From Sulfurimonas sp. (lineage in GTDB: Bacteria; Campylobacterota; Campylobacteria; Campylobacterales; Sulfurimonadaceae): a stretch of 64,000 bases of DNA. Below the pieces are notes generated by a model. The model was not told the DNA's origin and made no database searches. It worked only from the letters and a program-made list of their open reading frames with translations. Of the stretch, positions 54,368 through 63,938 are shown in pieces. The stretch covers positions 1 through 64,000 of the forward strand of contig NZ_JALSKT010000049.1 of the NCBI RefSeq assembly GCF_026988655.1, written 5' to 3'. The stretch's first letter is position 1. Each line of letters begins with the position of its first letter. Position numbers and translations under genes: made by a program.

Positions 54368-54667
54368 TTACTCTTTTTCGTCTTTTGCAAGTTCAAATTT
54401 ACCTACTGCGCAGGATACAAAGCTTTTTGCTTGTGCGGTGGTATTTTGCATAAAACCAAGGTTTTCATCAGCCATAGGATAGCCTAAGGTTTTTAGTGCT
54501 TGACGAAGCTCAGTAATATCTTGGTCTTGAATATCTAAAGTTATCTCACGTGGCATCACTTCAAGATTTACTTGAATGTCTCCAAATTTATCTTGGAGTT
54601 TGCTTGTTAGCGTATTGGCGCAACCTCCACATTTTACATTTTGAACTTGAAAGTTTTTTTTTGGCAT
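54368..54667 (-). CDS. heavy-metal-associated (HMA) domain protein
   Basis: 99 aa. It starts MPKKNFQVQNVKCGGCANTL, with the CxxC metal site at C13-C16, and carries a C-terminal extension with a lone Cys (SFVSCAVGKF). It resembles CopZ-type copper chaperones with a longer tail. It is monocistronic on this strand and convergent with the kinase gene. A link to the CusA-type pump 0.5 kb away is plausible. Confidence 0.85.
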   Translation of the reverse strand: MPKKNFQVQNVKCGGCANTLTSKLQDKFGDIQVNLEVMPREITLDIQDQDITELRQALKTLGYPMADENLGFMQNTTAQAKSFVSCAVGKFELAKDEKE

Positions 54668-54793
54668 GGTATTTCTCCTGTTTTAGTAGGCTTATTGTAC
54701 TCGAAAATTATTTCTAAATCTTAACTCAAGAAACGAAGCCTTGAGAAAGTCTTTTGTCGCTACTATATCAAAATAATAACAAAAAGGACAATA

Positions 54794-55132
54794 ATGAAAG
54801 AGATAAATGATTTATTAGAAAAATATAATCACTTTAAATATGAACAACTCCGTTCAGTCAAACAACTTCCAAACTCAAAAACTGTTACAATCGTTGTACA
54901 AGATGATGAGGGAGAAGATGTAAATAGTATTGACCTGACATTTACAGGTATAAGTGCTTCAAGAATTTTAGAAGATGGTGTACTCTCTTACTTAGATATG
55001 TCTAGCGGTATAACACTCATCAAAGAAAAAAACTTATATGGTTTTGCATTAGGCAAAGGCGATACAATGTTGCATGTTCATAATGCTCCTTTGTATATTG
55101 TTGCTACTGATATAAAAATTGAGGAGAGATAA
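54794..55132 (+). CDS. hypothetical protein, 112 aa
   Basis: Acidic, mixed alpha/beta, with VTIVVQDDEGEDVNSIDLTF and a C-terminal VHNAPLYIVATDIKIEE. No domain recognised and no signal peptide. AAAAAGGACAATA precedes the ATG, and a good terminator follows, so it is a stand-alone transcript. Position between the HMA gene and the RND pump gives no firm clue. Confidence 0.6.
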   Translation: MKEINDLLEKYNHFKYEQLRSVKQLPNSKTVTIVVQDDEGEDVNSIDLTFTGISASRILEDGVLSYLDMSSGITLIKEKNLYGFALGKGDTMLHVHNAPLYIVATDIKIEER

Positions 55133-55147
55133 AACTCTTCTCTTTTT
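55121..55147 (+). terminator. intrinsic terminator after the 112-aa gene
   Basis: GAGGAGAG pairs with CTCTTCTC (one G-U) around a six-base loop, followed by TTTTT. It overlaps the last codons and stop codon of the gene at 54794. Confidence 0.65.
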
Positions 55148-55155
55148 ACTTCCTT

Positions 55156-58100
55156 TTACTTCTTTCCTATATCCCATTTCATATAAATTTCATAGAGTAT
55201 AGGAATGATTACTAAAGATAAAACAGCGGAACTCACTACACCACCAAGCATAGGTGCCGCAATACGTTGCATCACTTCACTTCCTACTCCATGCGTGTAC
55301 ATAATAGGTGCTAGACCTGCAAGGATGGCAAATACGGTCATGAGTTTTGGACGAACCCTTTGTACAGCTCCCTCATATATAGCAGCATTAAGATCTTGTA
55401 GATTAAAAGCATCTCCTCTTGTTTGTTTGAGTTCATCCACACTCTCTTGTAAGTAGATTATCATAACTATAGCAGTCTCAGCAGCAACGCCAAGCAGTGC
55501 CAAAAATCCGACAATGACAGCAATACTCATCGCAAAGTTAAGCATATCTATGTAGATAAGACCGCCTAAAAGAGCAAAGGGTAGGGTGAAAAAGACGATA
55601 AGTGTTGGTGCTGGTTTTTTCAGTGCCATAAAGATGAGTAAAAATATCGCAACAAGTACAGCCGGAACTATCCAGATGATACGTTTCATAGCAGAATCAA
55701 GATACTCAGACTGTCCAGCCCACTCTATATAATAACCCGAATCAAATGTAATCTCATCGATAAATTTCTGAGCGCCGAGTTTGTACTCTGTCGCGCTCAT
55801 TCCCTCTTTTGGGGTAATATAGATAAAAGTAACAGGAGCTGCCATTTCGCTTTTTATCACAGAAGCACTTTGTCTGTAGGCTACTTTTGCTAGTGAGCCA
55901 AGAGGGACAAACCCGAGTTTTGTTTTGACTTGTATATCTCTAATAGACTCCAGACCTCTTCTTTCATCTCCTTCTAAACGCAGTGAGATAGGGTATCGCT
56001 CTAGTCCTTTATACATGGTAGAGACTTTCATACCACCTATGGCAAAAGAGGTGTACTCTAAGAGAGTATCTTTTGTCATGTTATATCGTGCAAGCTTTTC
56101 TTCATCAGGAATAATGTCGATGTAGTATCCTGCACTTGCCTGGTCGGCAAAAACGGAGAGTGTTTTGTCGTATTGGCGCAGTTTTTCTTCTATGAGTTTT
56201 CCGAATTTTTGCAAACCTGCCGCATCCATTCCGTAGAGTTTTATTCCAATAGGTGTTCGTATACCGCTTAAAAGCATGTCGATACGACCACGGATAGGAT
56301 AGGTCCAGGAATTTGTCAGACCCGGAACCTGCAGAGCAGCTTCCATCTCTTCACGCAGTTTGTCATAGGTCATGCCCTTCGGCCACTCTGATTTTGGTTT
56401 GAGTGTGATGATAGTCTCAAGCATACCAAGAGGAGCAGGGTCAGTTGCACTGCCTGCTCGTCCTGCTTTTCCGAAAACATTTTCAACTTCTGGAAATGAT
56501 TTGATGATTTTGTCTGTTTTTTGCAAAAGCTGTTTTGTCTGGTCTATACTTATACCGTAAGGAGTTACCGGCATATACATAAATGTCTGCTCATTAAGCA
56601 TAGGCATAAATTCCCATTTGAGGCTTTTATACAGCGGATACATGTAACCAAGCGAGAGTAAAACAAGTACAATAACCAGATATTTAAGTTTGAGTCCGTA
56701 TACAATAATGGGACGATAAAGCCAGATAAAAAACCTGTTGAGAGGATTTTTATTTTCAGGTAGAATCCTTCCTTTAACAAAAAATACCATAAGAGTAGGT
56801 ACGAGTGTAATACTTAAAAGTGCCCCTGCAGCCATTGCAAATGTTTTTGTAAATGCAAGGGGCGTAAAAAGAAGACCCTCCTGTCCACTGAGTGCAAAGA
56901 TAGGTAAAAACGAGACGACAATGAGTGCGAGTGCAAAAAAGATTGGACGTCCTACAAGTTGGGATGACTTGAGTATGATGGCAATGCGTTCTTTGTCTGT
57001 AGGCACTCTTGCTTCTTTATGCTCAAATTTATGTAGCATTTTATGGGCATTTTCTATCATAACGATAGAGGCATCAACCATCGCACCGATAGCAATAGCA
57101 ATACCACCAAGACTCATGATGTTTGAGCCGATACCAAAGAGTTTCATCAGTAAAAAGGTAAAGCCAACTGTGAGCGGTAGTACAATGATAACAATGAGTG
57201 AAGAGCGAAAGTGCATCAGAAAAAGCCCGATGATGATAACCACGATAACACTCTCTTCAATAAGCGTATCTTTTAAAGTATCTACGGCTTTGTCGATGAG
57301 ACCTGAACGGTCATAGACAGTGACAACATCCACATCATCAACTTTAAGTTCTTTCATCTTCTTTTGCACACGTTTAATCATGCTATAAACATCTTCACCA
57401 TAACGTGCCATAACAATACCGCCAACTACTTCGCCTTCACCGTTTAAGTCTGCCAGACCACGACGCGGTGCAGGGGTGAGTTCTACTCTTGCAATATCTC
57501 CAAGTTTTACAGGTGTACCTGCTTTTGTTGTGACTACGAGTCCTCTGATATCATCAAGGTTTGTGATATAAGCCTTTGCCTGCACCATCCACTCGTAGCC
57601 ATTTTTAATGACAATACGACCACCGGTATCGTTGTTGTTTTTTGCCAATACTCTTTTAATGTCCCCGATGCTGAGGTTGTACCTTACAAGGTTGTTATTA
57701 TTTACAGTGACTTGAAAGGTAGGAACAAACCCTCCAATACTGGCCACTTCACTTACTCCGTCAACGCCCATAAGTGCATATTTGTAATAATAATCCTGCA
57801 ATGTACGAAGCTCGGCAAGGTTTTTTGTTTTTGATTTGAGTGCATACTCATAAACCCAGCCCACACCACTGGCATCAGGACCAAGGGCTACGTTCATATT
57901 TGCAGGGAGTTGTGACTGTATGCTTGCTAGTTGTTCAAGTACACGACTACGAGCCCAATAAAGGTCAGTCCCTTCTTTAAAAATGATGTAAATAAGACCA
58001 TTCTCATACGTAGAATAGCCACGTACCGTGTCAATATTGGCGATAGCCAAAAACTGCGCAACAAGTGGATATGTGCCTTGAGATTCTACAATCTCAGGAG

Positions 58101-58269
58101 ATTGTCCTGCCCAGTTAATCTGTACAATAACCTGAGGAGGAGAGAGATCAGGGAGTGCATCAAGAGGAGTGTTTTTCATACTCCAAATAGAAGCAATAGC
58201 CAAAGTAAACGCAGCTATGAGAACGATAAATCTGTTTTTAATACTAAAAGCAATGAGTTTTTCTATCAT
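55156..58269 (-). CDS. CusA/CzcA-type heavy-metal RND efflux pump
   Basis: 1037 aa, full RND length with twelve membrane segments and two large periplasmic loops. MIEKLIAFSIKNRFIVL at the start, GAMVDASIVMIENAHKMLHK in TM4, and FGKAGRAGSATDPAPLGM are typical of the copper/silver (CusA) branch. It pumps Cu(I)/Ag(I) or divalent metals from the periplasm. No CusB adaptor or CusC channel is adjacent, so it is an orphan here. The promoter -10 is at 58298-58303 on the minus strand. Two AAACGCAG motifs (55976, 58207) lie inside. Confidence 0.93.
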   Translation of the reverse strand: MIEKLIAFSIKNRFIVLIAAFTLAIASIWSMKNTPLDALPDLSPPQVIVQINWAGQSPEIVESQGTYPLVAQFLAIANIDTVRGYSTYENGLIYIIFKEGTDLYWARSRVLEQLASIQSQLPANMNVALGPDASGVGWVYEYALKSKTKNLAELRTLQDYYYKYALMGVDGVSEVASIGGFVPTFQVTVNNNNLVRYNLSIGDIKRVLAKNNNDTGGRIVIKNGYEWMVQAKAYITNLDDIRGLVVTTKAGTPVKLGDIARVELTPAPRRGLADLNGEGEVVGGIVMARYGEDVYSMIKRVQKKMKELKVDDVDVVTVYDRSGLIDKAVDTLKDTLIEESVIVVIIIGLFLMHFRSSLIVIIVLPLTVGFTFLLMKLFGIGSNIMSLGGIAIAIGAMVDASIVMIENAHKMLHKFEHKEARVPTDKERIAIILKSSQLVGRPIFFALALIVVSFLPIFALSGQEGLLFTPLAFTKTFAMAAGALLSITLVPTLMVFFVKGRILPENKNPLNRFFIWLYRPIIVYGLKLKYLVIVLVLLSLGYMYPLYKSLKWEFMPMLNEQTFMYMPVTPYGISIDQTKQLLQKTDKIIKSFPEVENVFGKAGRAGSATDPAPLGMLETIITLKPKSEWPKGMTYDKLREEMEAALQVPGLTNSWTYPIRGRIDMLLSGIRTPIGIKLYGMDAAGLQKFGKLIEEKLRQYDKTLSVFADQASAGYYIDIIPDEEKLARYNMTKDTLLEYTSFAIGGMKVSTMYKGLERYPISLRLEGDERRGLESIRDIQVKTKLGFVPLGSLAKVAYRQSASVIKSEMAAPVTFIYITPKEGMSATEYKLGAQKFIDEITFDSGYYIEWAGQSEYLDSAMKRIIWIVPAVLVAIFLLIFMALKKPAPTLIVFFTLPFALLGGLIYIDMLNFAMSIAVIVGFLALLGVAAETAIVMIIYLQESVDELKQTRGDAFNLQDLNAAIYEGAVQRVRPKLMTVFAILAGLAPIMYTHGVGSEVMQRIAAPMLGGVVSSAVLSLVIIPILYEIYMKWDIGKK

Positions 58270-58297
58270 AATTTTTCCGTTTTTGTAGTTTGGAAAA

Positions 58298-58303
58298 ATT
58301 ATA
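58298..58303 (-). promoter_or_regulatory. probable -10 box of the cusA-like gene
   Basis: TATAAT on the minus strand, 29 bases before the ATG at 58269. Confidence 0.45.
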
Positions 58304-58410
58304 GCAAGCTTGTGTGTAGGGTTTGTGGCAGGAGTAAAATAAAATCTTTGCTTGTAGTCTTTGTAGTTTAAATGTTGCTATTTTGAGTCTATTAAGAAAT
58401 CTGTTTATTT

Positions 58411-58416
58411 TATAAT
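58411..58416 (+). promoter_or_regulatory. probable -10 box of the nucleotidase fusion gene
   Basis: TATAAT 29 bases before the ATG at 58445; GAAGGAAAAGTT serves as the ribosome site. It is divergent from the cusA promoter about 110 bases away. Confidence 0.5.
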
Positions 58417-58444
58417 GTACTTAAAATAGAATGAAGGAAAAGTT

Positions 58445-61400
58445 ATGGTTTTGAAAAATTTGATAAAAATAAGTCTTGTTGCGAGTACAAGTTTAATGCT
58501 TATAGGGTGTGGTGGCGGAGATAATACTTCAGATACGACACAAGAGGCAGAAAATTTTAAACTTTCTGTATTTCATCTTAATGATACTCATTCTCATATA
58601 GATAGTGAGCAGTTAAGTTTTTATACGACAGATGGGGTAAAAACCTATTATGATGCCGGAGGGTATCCAAGAATTGTTACAAAACTTAAAGAGTTACGAA
58701 CACAAAAACCAAATTCTTTAATGCTTGAAGCAGGAGATACTTTTCAGGGAACACTTTATTATTCTCTTTTTAAAGGAGATGCAGATGCAGATGCAATCAA
58801 TCTTTTGGGTGTAGATGCATATGTACTTGGAAACCATGAGTTTGATGATGGTGATGCAGCGCTTAAAACTTTTATAAATAAACTTGACAGCAATATATCA
58901 ATGCTAAGTGCAAATGTAATTCCTCAAGCTGGAAATATTTTAGAAGATATGTGGAAACCCTATGTTATCAAAGAGATTGATGGTGAAAAAATTGGGATAA
59001 TCGGAATTACAACGTCTCAAAAAACACAAGACTCTTCAAATCCTAGTGATACACTAGATTTTGCTGATGAACTCATAACTGCGCAAAGCAATATTGATAT
59101 GTTGATAAATCAAAATGTTAATAAAATCATTCTTTTAACACACCAAGGCTATCAAAATGATATCGCGATGGCACAACAGCTTTCAGGGGTTGATGCGATT
59201 ATTGGTGGGGATTCTCACACCTATTTAGGTGATTTTGGAGAATTTGCAACTAGCAGTGGAGAATACCCAACTGAGGTAAAAAATGCTGATGGGGATACTG
59301 TCTGTATTGCGCAAGCAGGGCAGTATGCAAAGATTTTAGGTGACCTTGAGCTAGAATTTGATGTAAAAGGTATTGTTCAATCATGCGGAGGAGAGCCTCT
59401 GTTACTTGTTGGCGATACTTTTTTACAACAAGATGTCGATGGGAATAAAGTAGAGGTTAATGCGACAGAAAAAGAAAAAATTTTAGATATTGTTAATAGT
59501 AAAAACATTGCAATTGTTGCAGAAGATACAACGGCATTATCAGTCATACAAAAGTACAAAGATCAGGTTGATGCTAAAAAGGCAGAGACAATAGGTGTCT
59601 CAGCAGAGGAGTTAGCACATATTAGAATTCCAGGCAGTGATTATGGCGATGTAAATGGTTCTACGCTTCCGCTTGGGAGTGAAATAGCTCCAATTGTTGC
59701 CAAGTCTTTTTATGAGCTTAGCAATCGTGCTGATGTTTGTATACAAAATGCTGGTGGAGTGCGCATAACTGTACCTGAGGGTAATATCACTATGGGAACA
59801 GCATATGAGCTTTTACCGTTTGCAAATACGCTTTTCGAAATTGAGATGAAAGGAAGCGAAATTAAACAAGTGCTTGAAGATGCTCTTACAAACTATCTAG
59901 ATAATGGTGGCTCAACTGGCTCATTTCCTTATGCTTATGCACTTAGATATGACATAAATGAAGGAAATCCTGCAAACAGCAGAATTAGTAATCTTGAAAT
60001 AAAAAATAGGGAAACAGGAAGGTGGTCAGCTATAGAAGATACAACTATGTATGTCGTGGTGACAAACAGTTATATCGCTGCTGGAAAAGATGGCTATACA
60101 ACATTTGCTACAGTACAAGAAGAGAGGGGTGCGGGTGTTGATACTTATCTTGACTATGCAATGAGTTTTGTTCGCTATGTGGAGAAACTACAAGCAGAAG
60201 GAAAAAAAGTTGAGAAACTACCTCTTACTGAGCACTGTATTAAAAACTTCAATGCTGTACTCAGTAAAATATCTTCTTTTGATACTTCTTTAGAAGGTGG
60301 TAGTGAAATAGTTGCTTACGATACAGATTCAAAAAGAATGTTTACTACAAATGGAGCAGAAAATAAACTTGATATTATCTCTTTATCTGATGTGAACAAT
60401 CCTATACTTGTAAAACAAGTAGATCTATCTAGTTTTGGTACAGGCGTAAACTCTGTGAGTGTTCATAATGGCAAAGTAGCAGTAGCAATGCAAGATGGAA
60501 ATGATACAGTGGGCACAAAACAGCTTCAAGGGCGTATAGTATTTTTTAATACAGATGGCATTTATGACAAAAATGTAACAGTAGGTTACCTTCCAGATAT
60601 GGTAACATTTAATGAAGATGGTTCAAAGGTTATTGTTGCTAATGAGGGTGAGCCAAGTAGTGTAAATGGTAGCACTGATTACTATGATCCTATTGGCTCT
60701 GTTGGGGTTATTACTGTCTCAGATGGAACATATGTAGATATAAACTTCTCTGCTGCTACATTAACATCTGCAGAAGATGGTACTCCTGTAAGATTAGGTG
60801 GTACACCAAGTAATGATCAGGCAAAAGATATTGAACCTGAATATGTTACAGTGAGTGGTAATTTTGCCTACGTGACACTTCAAGAGAATAATGCAATAGC
60901 AAAAATTGATCTTACAACGAACAAAATAGAGTATGTTAAATCCCTTGGAGCAAAAAGCTGGGATGTGGATTCAAATAATACGATAGATATCGAAGAAGAG
61001 GGTAAAATTAAGATGCAATCGTATACAGGTCTTTATGGACTATATATGCCAGATACAATTGCATCACTTACATATAATAATGCAACCTATCTTTTAACAG
61101 CAAATGAGGGAGATGGGAGAGAATACGGTGACTTTACAGATGAATCAAAAGTAAGTAAGCTTGATTTAGATTCAAGTATAGCAAATGCTTATGAGGATGA
61201 AAATGACATCAAAGTTGTTGTAGATATGGGTGATACTGATGGTGATGGTGATTACGATAAACTCTATGCTTATGGTGCTAGAAGTTTCTCTATCTGGGAT
61301 GATAATGGTGATATTGTATATGACTCTGCTGATAGTATAGGTAAAAGTATTGCTCTTTATGAGCCACAACTTTTTAACCAAGACGAAGGTGAAATGGATG

Positions 61401-61687
61401 GAAGAAGTGGTAATAAAGGGGGAGAACCTGAAGCGTTAACTACTGGTGTAGTTGATGGAAAAACATATGCATTTGTAGGTTTGGAGCGTCAAAGTGCCAT
61501 TTTAGTTTACGATATTAGTGATATTAATGATGTGAAGTTTCTTACTTACTATAGAGCTGAAATAGAGGGCGACATCTCTCCTGAAGGGATGAAGTTTATC
61601 CCTGCAACAGACTCACCAAACGGTAAAAATCTTCTTTTAGTCTCTTATGAGTTTAGTGGTTCAACAGCTATATATGAAGTAAAATAG
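58445..61687 (+). CDS. 5'-nucleotidase fused to a choice-of-anchor I domain, lipoprotein
   Basis: 1080 aa. Lipoprotein signal ending LMLIGC, then a UshA-like metallophosphatase (HLNDTHSHI, GNHEFDD, THQGYQND, GGDSHTYL; residues about 35-330) with the nucleotidase C-domain (NAGGVRITVPEGN... to about 600). The rest is a choice-of-anchor I beta-propeller-like domain (PDMVTFNEDGSKVIVANEGEPS, ANEGDGREYGDF). It should release phosphate from nucleotides outside the cell. Fusing both is uncommon; the propeller half may bind a partner or phosphate ester. Confidence 0.88.
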   Translation: MVLKNLIKISLVASTSLMLIGCGGGDNTSDTTQEAENFKLSVFHLNDTHSHIDSEQLSFYTTDGVKTYYDAGGYPRIVTKLKELRTQKPNSLMLEAGDTFQGTLYYSLFKGDADADAINLLGVDAYVLGNHEFDDGDAALKTFINKLDSNISMLSANVIPQAGNILEDMWKPYVIKEIDGEKIGIIGITTSQKTQDSSNPSDTLDFADELITAQSNIDMLINQNVNKIILLTHQGYQNDIAMAQQLSGVDAIIGGDSHTYLGDFGEFATSSGEYPTEVKNADGDTVCIAQAGQYAKILGDLELEFDVKGIVQSCGGEPLLLVGDTFLQQDVDGNKVEVNATEKEKILDIVNSKNIAIVAEDTTALSVIQKYKDQVDAKKAETIGVSAEELAHIRIPGSDYGDVNGSTLPLGSEIAPIVAKSFYELSNRADVCIQNAGGVRITVPEGNITMGTAYELLPFANTLFEIEMKGSEIKQVLEDALTNYLDNGGSTGSFPYAYALRYDINEGNPANSRISNLEIKNRETGRWSAIEDTTMYVVVTNSYIAAGKDGYTTFATVQEERGAGVDTYLDYAMSFVRYVEKLQAEGKKVEKLPLTEHCIKNFNAVLSKISSFDTSLEGGSEIVAYDTDSKRMFTTNGAENKLDIISLSDVNNPILVKQVDLSSFGTGVNSVSVHNGKVAVAMQDGNDTVGTKQLQGRIVFFNTDGIYDKNVTVGYLPDMVTFNEDGSKVIVANEGEPSSVNGSTDYYDPIGSVGVITVSDGTYVDINFSAATLTSAEDGTPVRLGGTPSNDQAKDIEPEYVTVSGNFAYVTLQENNAIAKIDLTTNKIEYVKSLGAKSWDVDSNNTIDIEEEGKIKMQSYTGLYGLYMPDTIASLTYNNATYLLTANEGDGREYGDFTDESKVSKLDLDSSIANAYEDENDIKVVVDMGDTDGDGDYDKLYAYGARSFSIWDDNGDIVYDSADSIGKSIALYEPQLFNQDEGEMDGRSGNKGGEPEALTTGVVDGKTYAFVGLERQSAILVYDISDINDVKFLTYYRAEIEGDISPEGMKFIPATDSPNGKNLLLVSYEFSGSTAIYEVK

Positions 61688-61706
61688 TGACACAATATTA
61701 TTCATT

Positions 61707-61737
61707 AGGAGTAGAGATTTTTAAAAACTCTACTCCT
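61707..61737 (+). terminator. strong hairpin after the nucleotidase fusion gene
   Basis: A ten-base-pair perfect stem AGGAGTAGAG/CTCTACTCCT with an 11-base A/T loop, followed by TTATATG. Confidence 0.7.
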
Positions 61738-61828
61738 TTATATGATAGTAAAGCTTATAAACAAAGATAATTTTAATTATAACTAACTATAATTCTAAAT
61801 ATTCTATAATACTAGATAGGAGTTTGGT

Positions 61829-61900
61829 GTGGTTATTCAAAAAAAGTTATTGTTTTTATCTCAAATATGTGGTAGGTCTGTAAAATATCATGAGCTATGA
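61829..61900 (+). CDS. possible 23-aa leader peptide before the TauE gene
   Basis: A GTG with GATAGGAG upstream opens a 23-codon frame (VVIQKKLLFLSQICGRSVKY...) whose TGA lies just inside the next gene (ATG at 61890). TATAAT at 61805-61810 fits its promoter. The TauE ATG itself has no good ribosome site, so coupling through this leader is plausible. Weakly supported; it may be non-coding. Confidence 0.3.
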   Translation: MVIQKKLLFLSQICGRSVKYHEL

Positions 61901-62639
61901 GTATATGCTTTTTGGTGCTATCACTTTTGTACTCTCTATTCTTTTCTCTATGGGAGGAGCTGGTAGTGGTGTAGCACTTATCCCCATTTTACATTTTTTA
62001 GGGGTTGATTTTACTGTAGCTAAGGCGATAGGACTTTTTGCAGGGGCTTCAACTACCATTACCTCAAGTGTTATGAACATTGTTCGTAAAAGTGTTGAGT
62101 ATAAATTTGTATTTCCAATCGCCGCAATGATGCTTATTTTCGCTCCACTTGGCGCTTATAGTAGTAGTTTTATTGATGAAAATATCGTCAAATTTTTCTT
62201 TATGCTTTTACTTTTTTACAGTGCAACGATGATGATGTTTTCAAAGAAAAAAGCACTTTTTCATGCTGAGTCAAACATTACTCTTTTAGTTGTTGGCGCT
62301 TTTGTTGGTTTTCTTGCAGGACTTTTAGGCGTTGGTGGAGGAAACATTCTCATTCCTCTTTTAGCACTTCTTGGATATGCCCCTAAAAAAGTAGCTGTTG
62401 CTGTGAGTTTTGTTGTTCCATTCTCTGCACTTGGCTCTTTTGCTACCTATGCCTCTTATGTAGCCCTTGATTGGAATCTTTTAGCCGTAGTAGCTCTTTG
62501 TGCCATTGCTGGAGGGTACATCGGAAACTATATGATGCACTTTAAGTTAGAACAATCCCATATCAAAAAACTTATGGCAGTGATTTTGTATTTGCTAGCA
62601 CTGAAGATGCTCTGGCACTTTTATATAACTTTGGTTTAA
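61890..62639 (+). CDS. TauE/SafE-family sulfite/sulfur-compound exporter
   Basis: 249 aa, eight membrane segments. SMGGAGSGVALIPIL and the second-half mirror LLGVGGGNILIPLLALLG are the TauE/SafE (DUF81) repeats. These carriers move sulfite, sulfoacetate or related anions; in a Sox-bearing organism sulfite or other sulfur anions are plausible cargo, but the substrate is not shown. The MFS gene follows after 24 bases. Confidence 0.88.
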   Translation: MSYEYMLFGAITFVLSILFSMGGAGSGVALIPILHFLGVDFTVAKAIGLFAGASTTITSSVMNIVRKSVEYKFVFPIAAMMLIFAPLGAYSSSFIDENIVKFFFMLLLFYSATMMMFSKKKALFHAESNITLLVVGAFVGFLAGLLGVGGGNILIPLLALLGYAPKKVAVAVSFVVPFSALGSFATYASYVALDWNLLAVVALCAIAGGYIGNYMMHFKLEQSHIKKLMAVILYLLALKMLWHFYITLV

Positions 62640-62663
62640 TTGAAGTTCTTATAAAATAGTTTT

Positions 62664-63938
62664 ATGCAAAACAACACAAAAAAAAGTATCTATGCTTGGG
62701 CATTCTATGACTGGGCAAATTCTGCTTATGCTACTACTGTAATGGCTGGATTTTTTCCTATATTTTTTAAATCTTATTATAGTGTGGGTGCAGATGTGAC
62801 AGTAAGTACAGCACAGCTTGGACTTGCTAACTCTCTTTCGAGTTTTGTGGTTGTTCTTATGGCTCCTCTGCTTGGGGCGATTGCCGATGCAGGGTCTTTA
62901 AAAAAGCGTTTTTTATCTCTTTTTGCATTTTTGGGAATTTTGATGAGTGCTTCACTTTCTCTTGTAGGAGAGGGAAACTGGGAACTTGCTGCGTTTATCT
63001 ATGCACTTGGAAATATTGGTTTTATGAGCTCAAATATCTTTTATGACGGACTTCTCCCTTTTGTAAGTGAGGATAAGAGTGTGGATTTTATTTCAGGGCT
63101 TGGGTTTTCTCTTGGCTATCTTGGCGGTGGTATTTTATTTGCACTCAATGTCTTTATGGTACAAGAGCCCTCTTTTTTTGGGTTTGAAGATAAAGTTGAA
63201 GCTATAAAGGCATCTTTTATTAGTGTGGCACTTTGGTGGGCACTTTTTTCACTTCCACTTTTATTTTTTGTTGCAGAAAAGAAAAAGCACAAAAAAGAAA
63301 AGCAAAGCTTGATTGTTGCAGGATATTTTCGACTGAAAAAGACTTTTGAGAGAGTAACAAGCCTTAAAGGGCTTTTTTTCTTTTTAGTTGCTTATTGGTT
63401 TTATATAGATGGGGTAGATACTATCATCCGTATGGCAGTTGACTATGGTATGGCCTTGGGATTTGATAGTAGCAGTCTGATAATGGCTTTGCTTATAGTA
63501 CAGTTTGTTGGTTTTCCAGCAACGCTTATCATTGTGAAATTAGCAGATATTTGGGAGACGAAAAAAGTCATTTATCTTAGTATTGCTATTTATATTGCTA
63601 TTATTATTTTTGCATCTATGATGAAAGAGGAGTCAGAATTTTATATCTTGGCTGTGATGATTTCACTTGTTCAAGGTGGTATTCAAGCGCTTAGTCGTTC
63701 CTACTATGCAAAGATGATACCACAACAATATGCAGCAGAATTTTTTGGTTTTTATGATTTACTTGGAAAGTTTGCTGTTATCTTAGGTCCCTTACTCATT
63801 GGAGGGGTTGCACTACTGACGCAGAGTTCACGTTTATCTATTGCTTCGGTTGCTATTCTCTTTGTTATTGGAGGTGTTTTACTCTTTTTTGTGGATGAGA
63901 GAAAAACTTCCAAAGAGGTACGCGAGGCGCTGGACTAA
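62664..63938 (+). CDS. MFS transporter, UMF1/Atg22-like
   Basis: 424 aa, twelve membrane segments. The N-terminus IYAWAFYDWANSAYATTVMAG is the UMF1/BtlA (Atg22-like) signature, a family with likely small-molecule efflux roles. There is no ribosome site; TATAAA at 62650-62655 ends eight bases before the ATG, suggesting a leaderless mRNA. It overlaps the convergent partial gene by four bases. Confidence 0.87.
   Translation: MQNNTKKSIYAWAFYDWANSAYATTVMAGFFPIFFKSYYSVGADVTVSTAQLGLANSLSSFVVVLMAPLLGAIADAGSLKKRFLSLFAFLGILMSASLSLVGEGNWELAAFIYALGNIGFMSSNIFYDGLLPFVSEDKSVDFISGLGFSLGYLGGGILFALNVFMVQEPSFFGFEDKVEAIKASFISVALWWALFSLPLLFFVAEKKKHKKEKQSLIVAGYFRLKKTFERVTSLKGLFFFLVAYWFYIDGVDTIIRMAVDYGMALGFDSSSLIMALLIVQFVGFPATLIIVKLADIWETKKVIYLSIAIYIAIIIFASMMKEESEFYILAVMISLVQGGIQALSRSYYAKMIPQQYAAEFFGFYDLLGKFAVILGPLLIGGVALLTQSSRLSIASVAILFVIGGVLLFFVDERKTSKEVREALD

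Noticed and set aside
56738-57316. A 192-codon open frame on the plus strand
   Set aside because: It lies fully antisense to the RND pump gene, whose protein sequence is unmistakable. Its composition (Ser, Thr, Pro, Ile) is typical of an antisense shadow.
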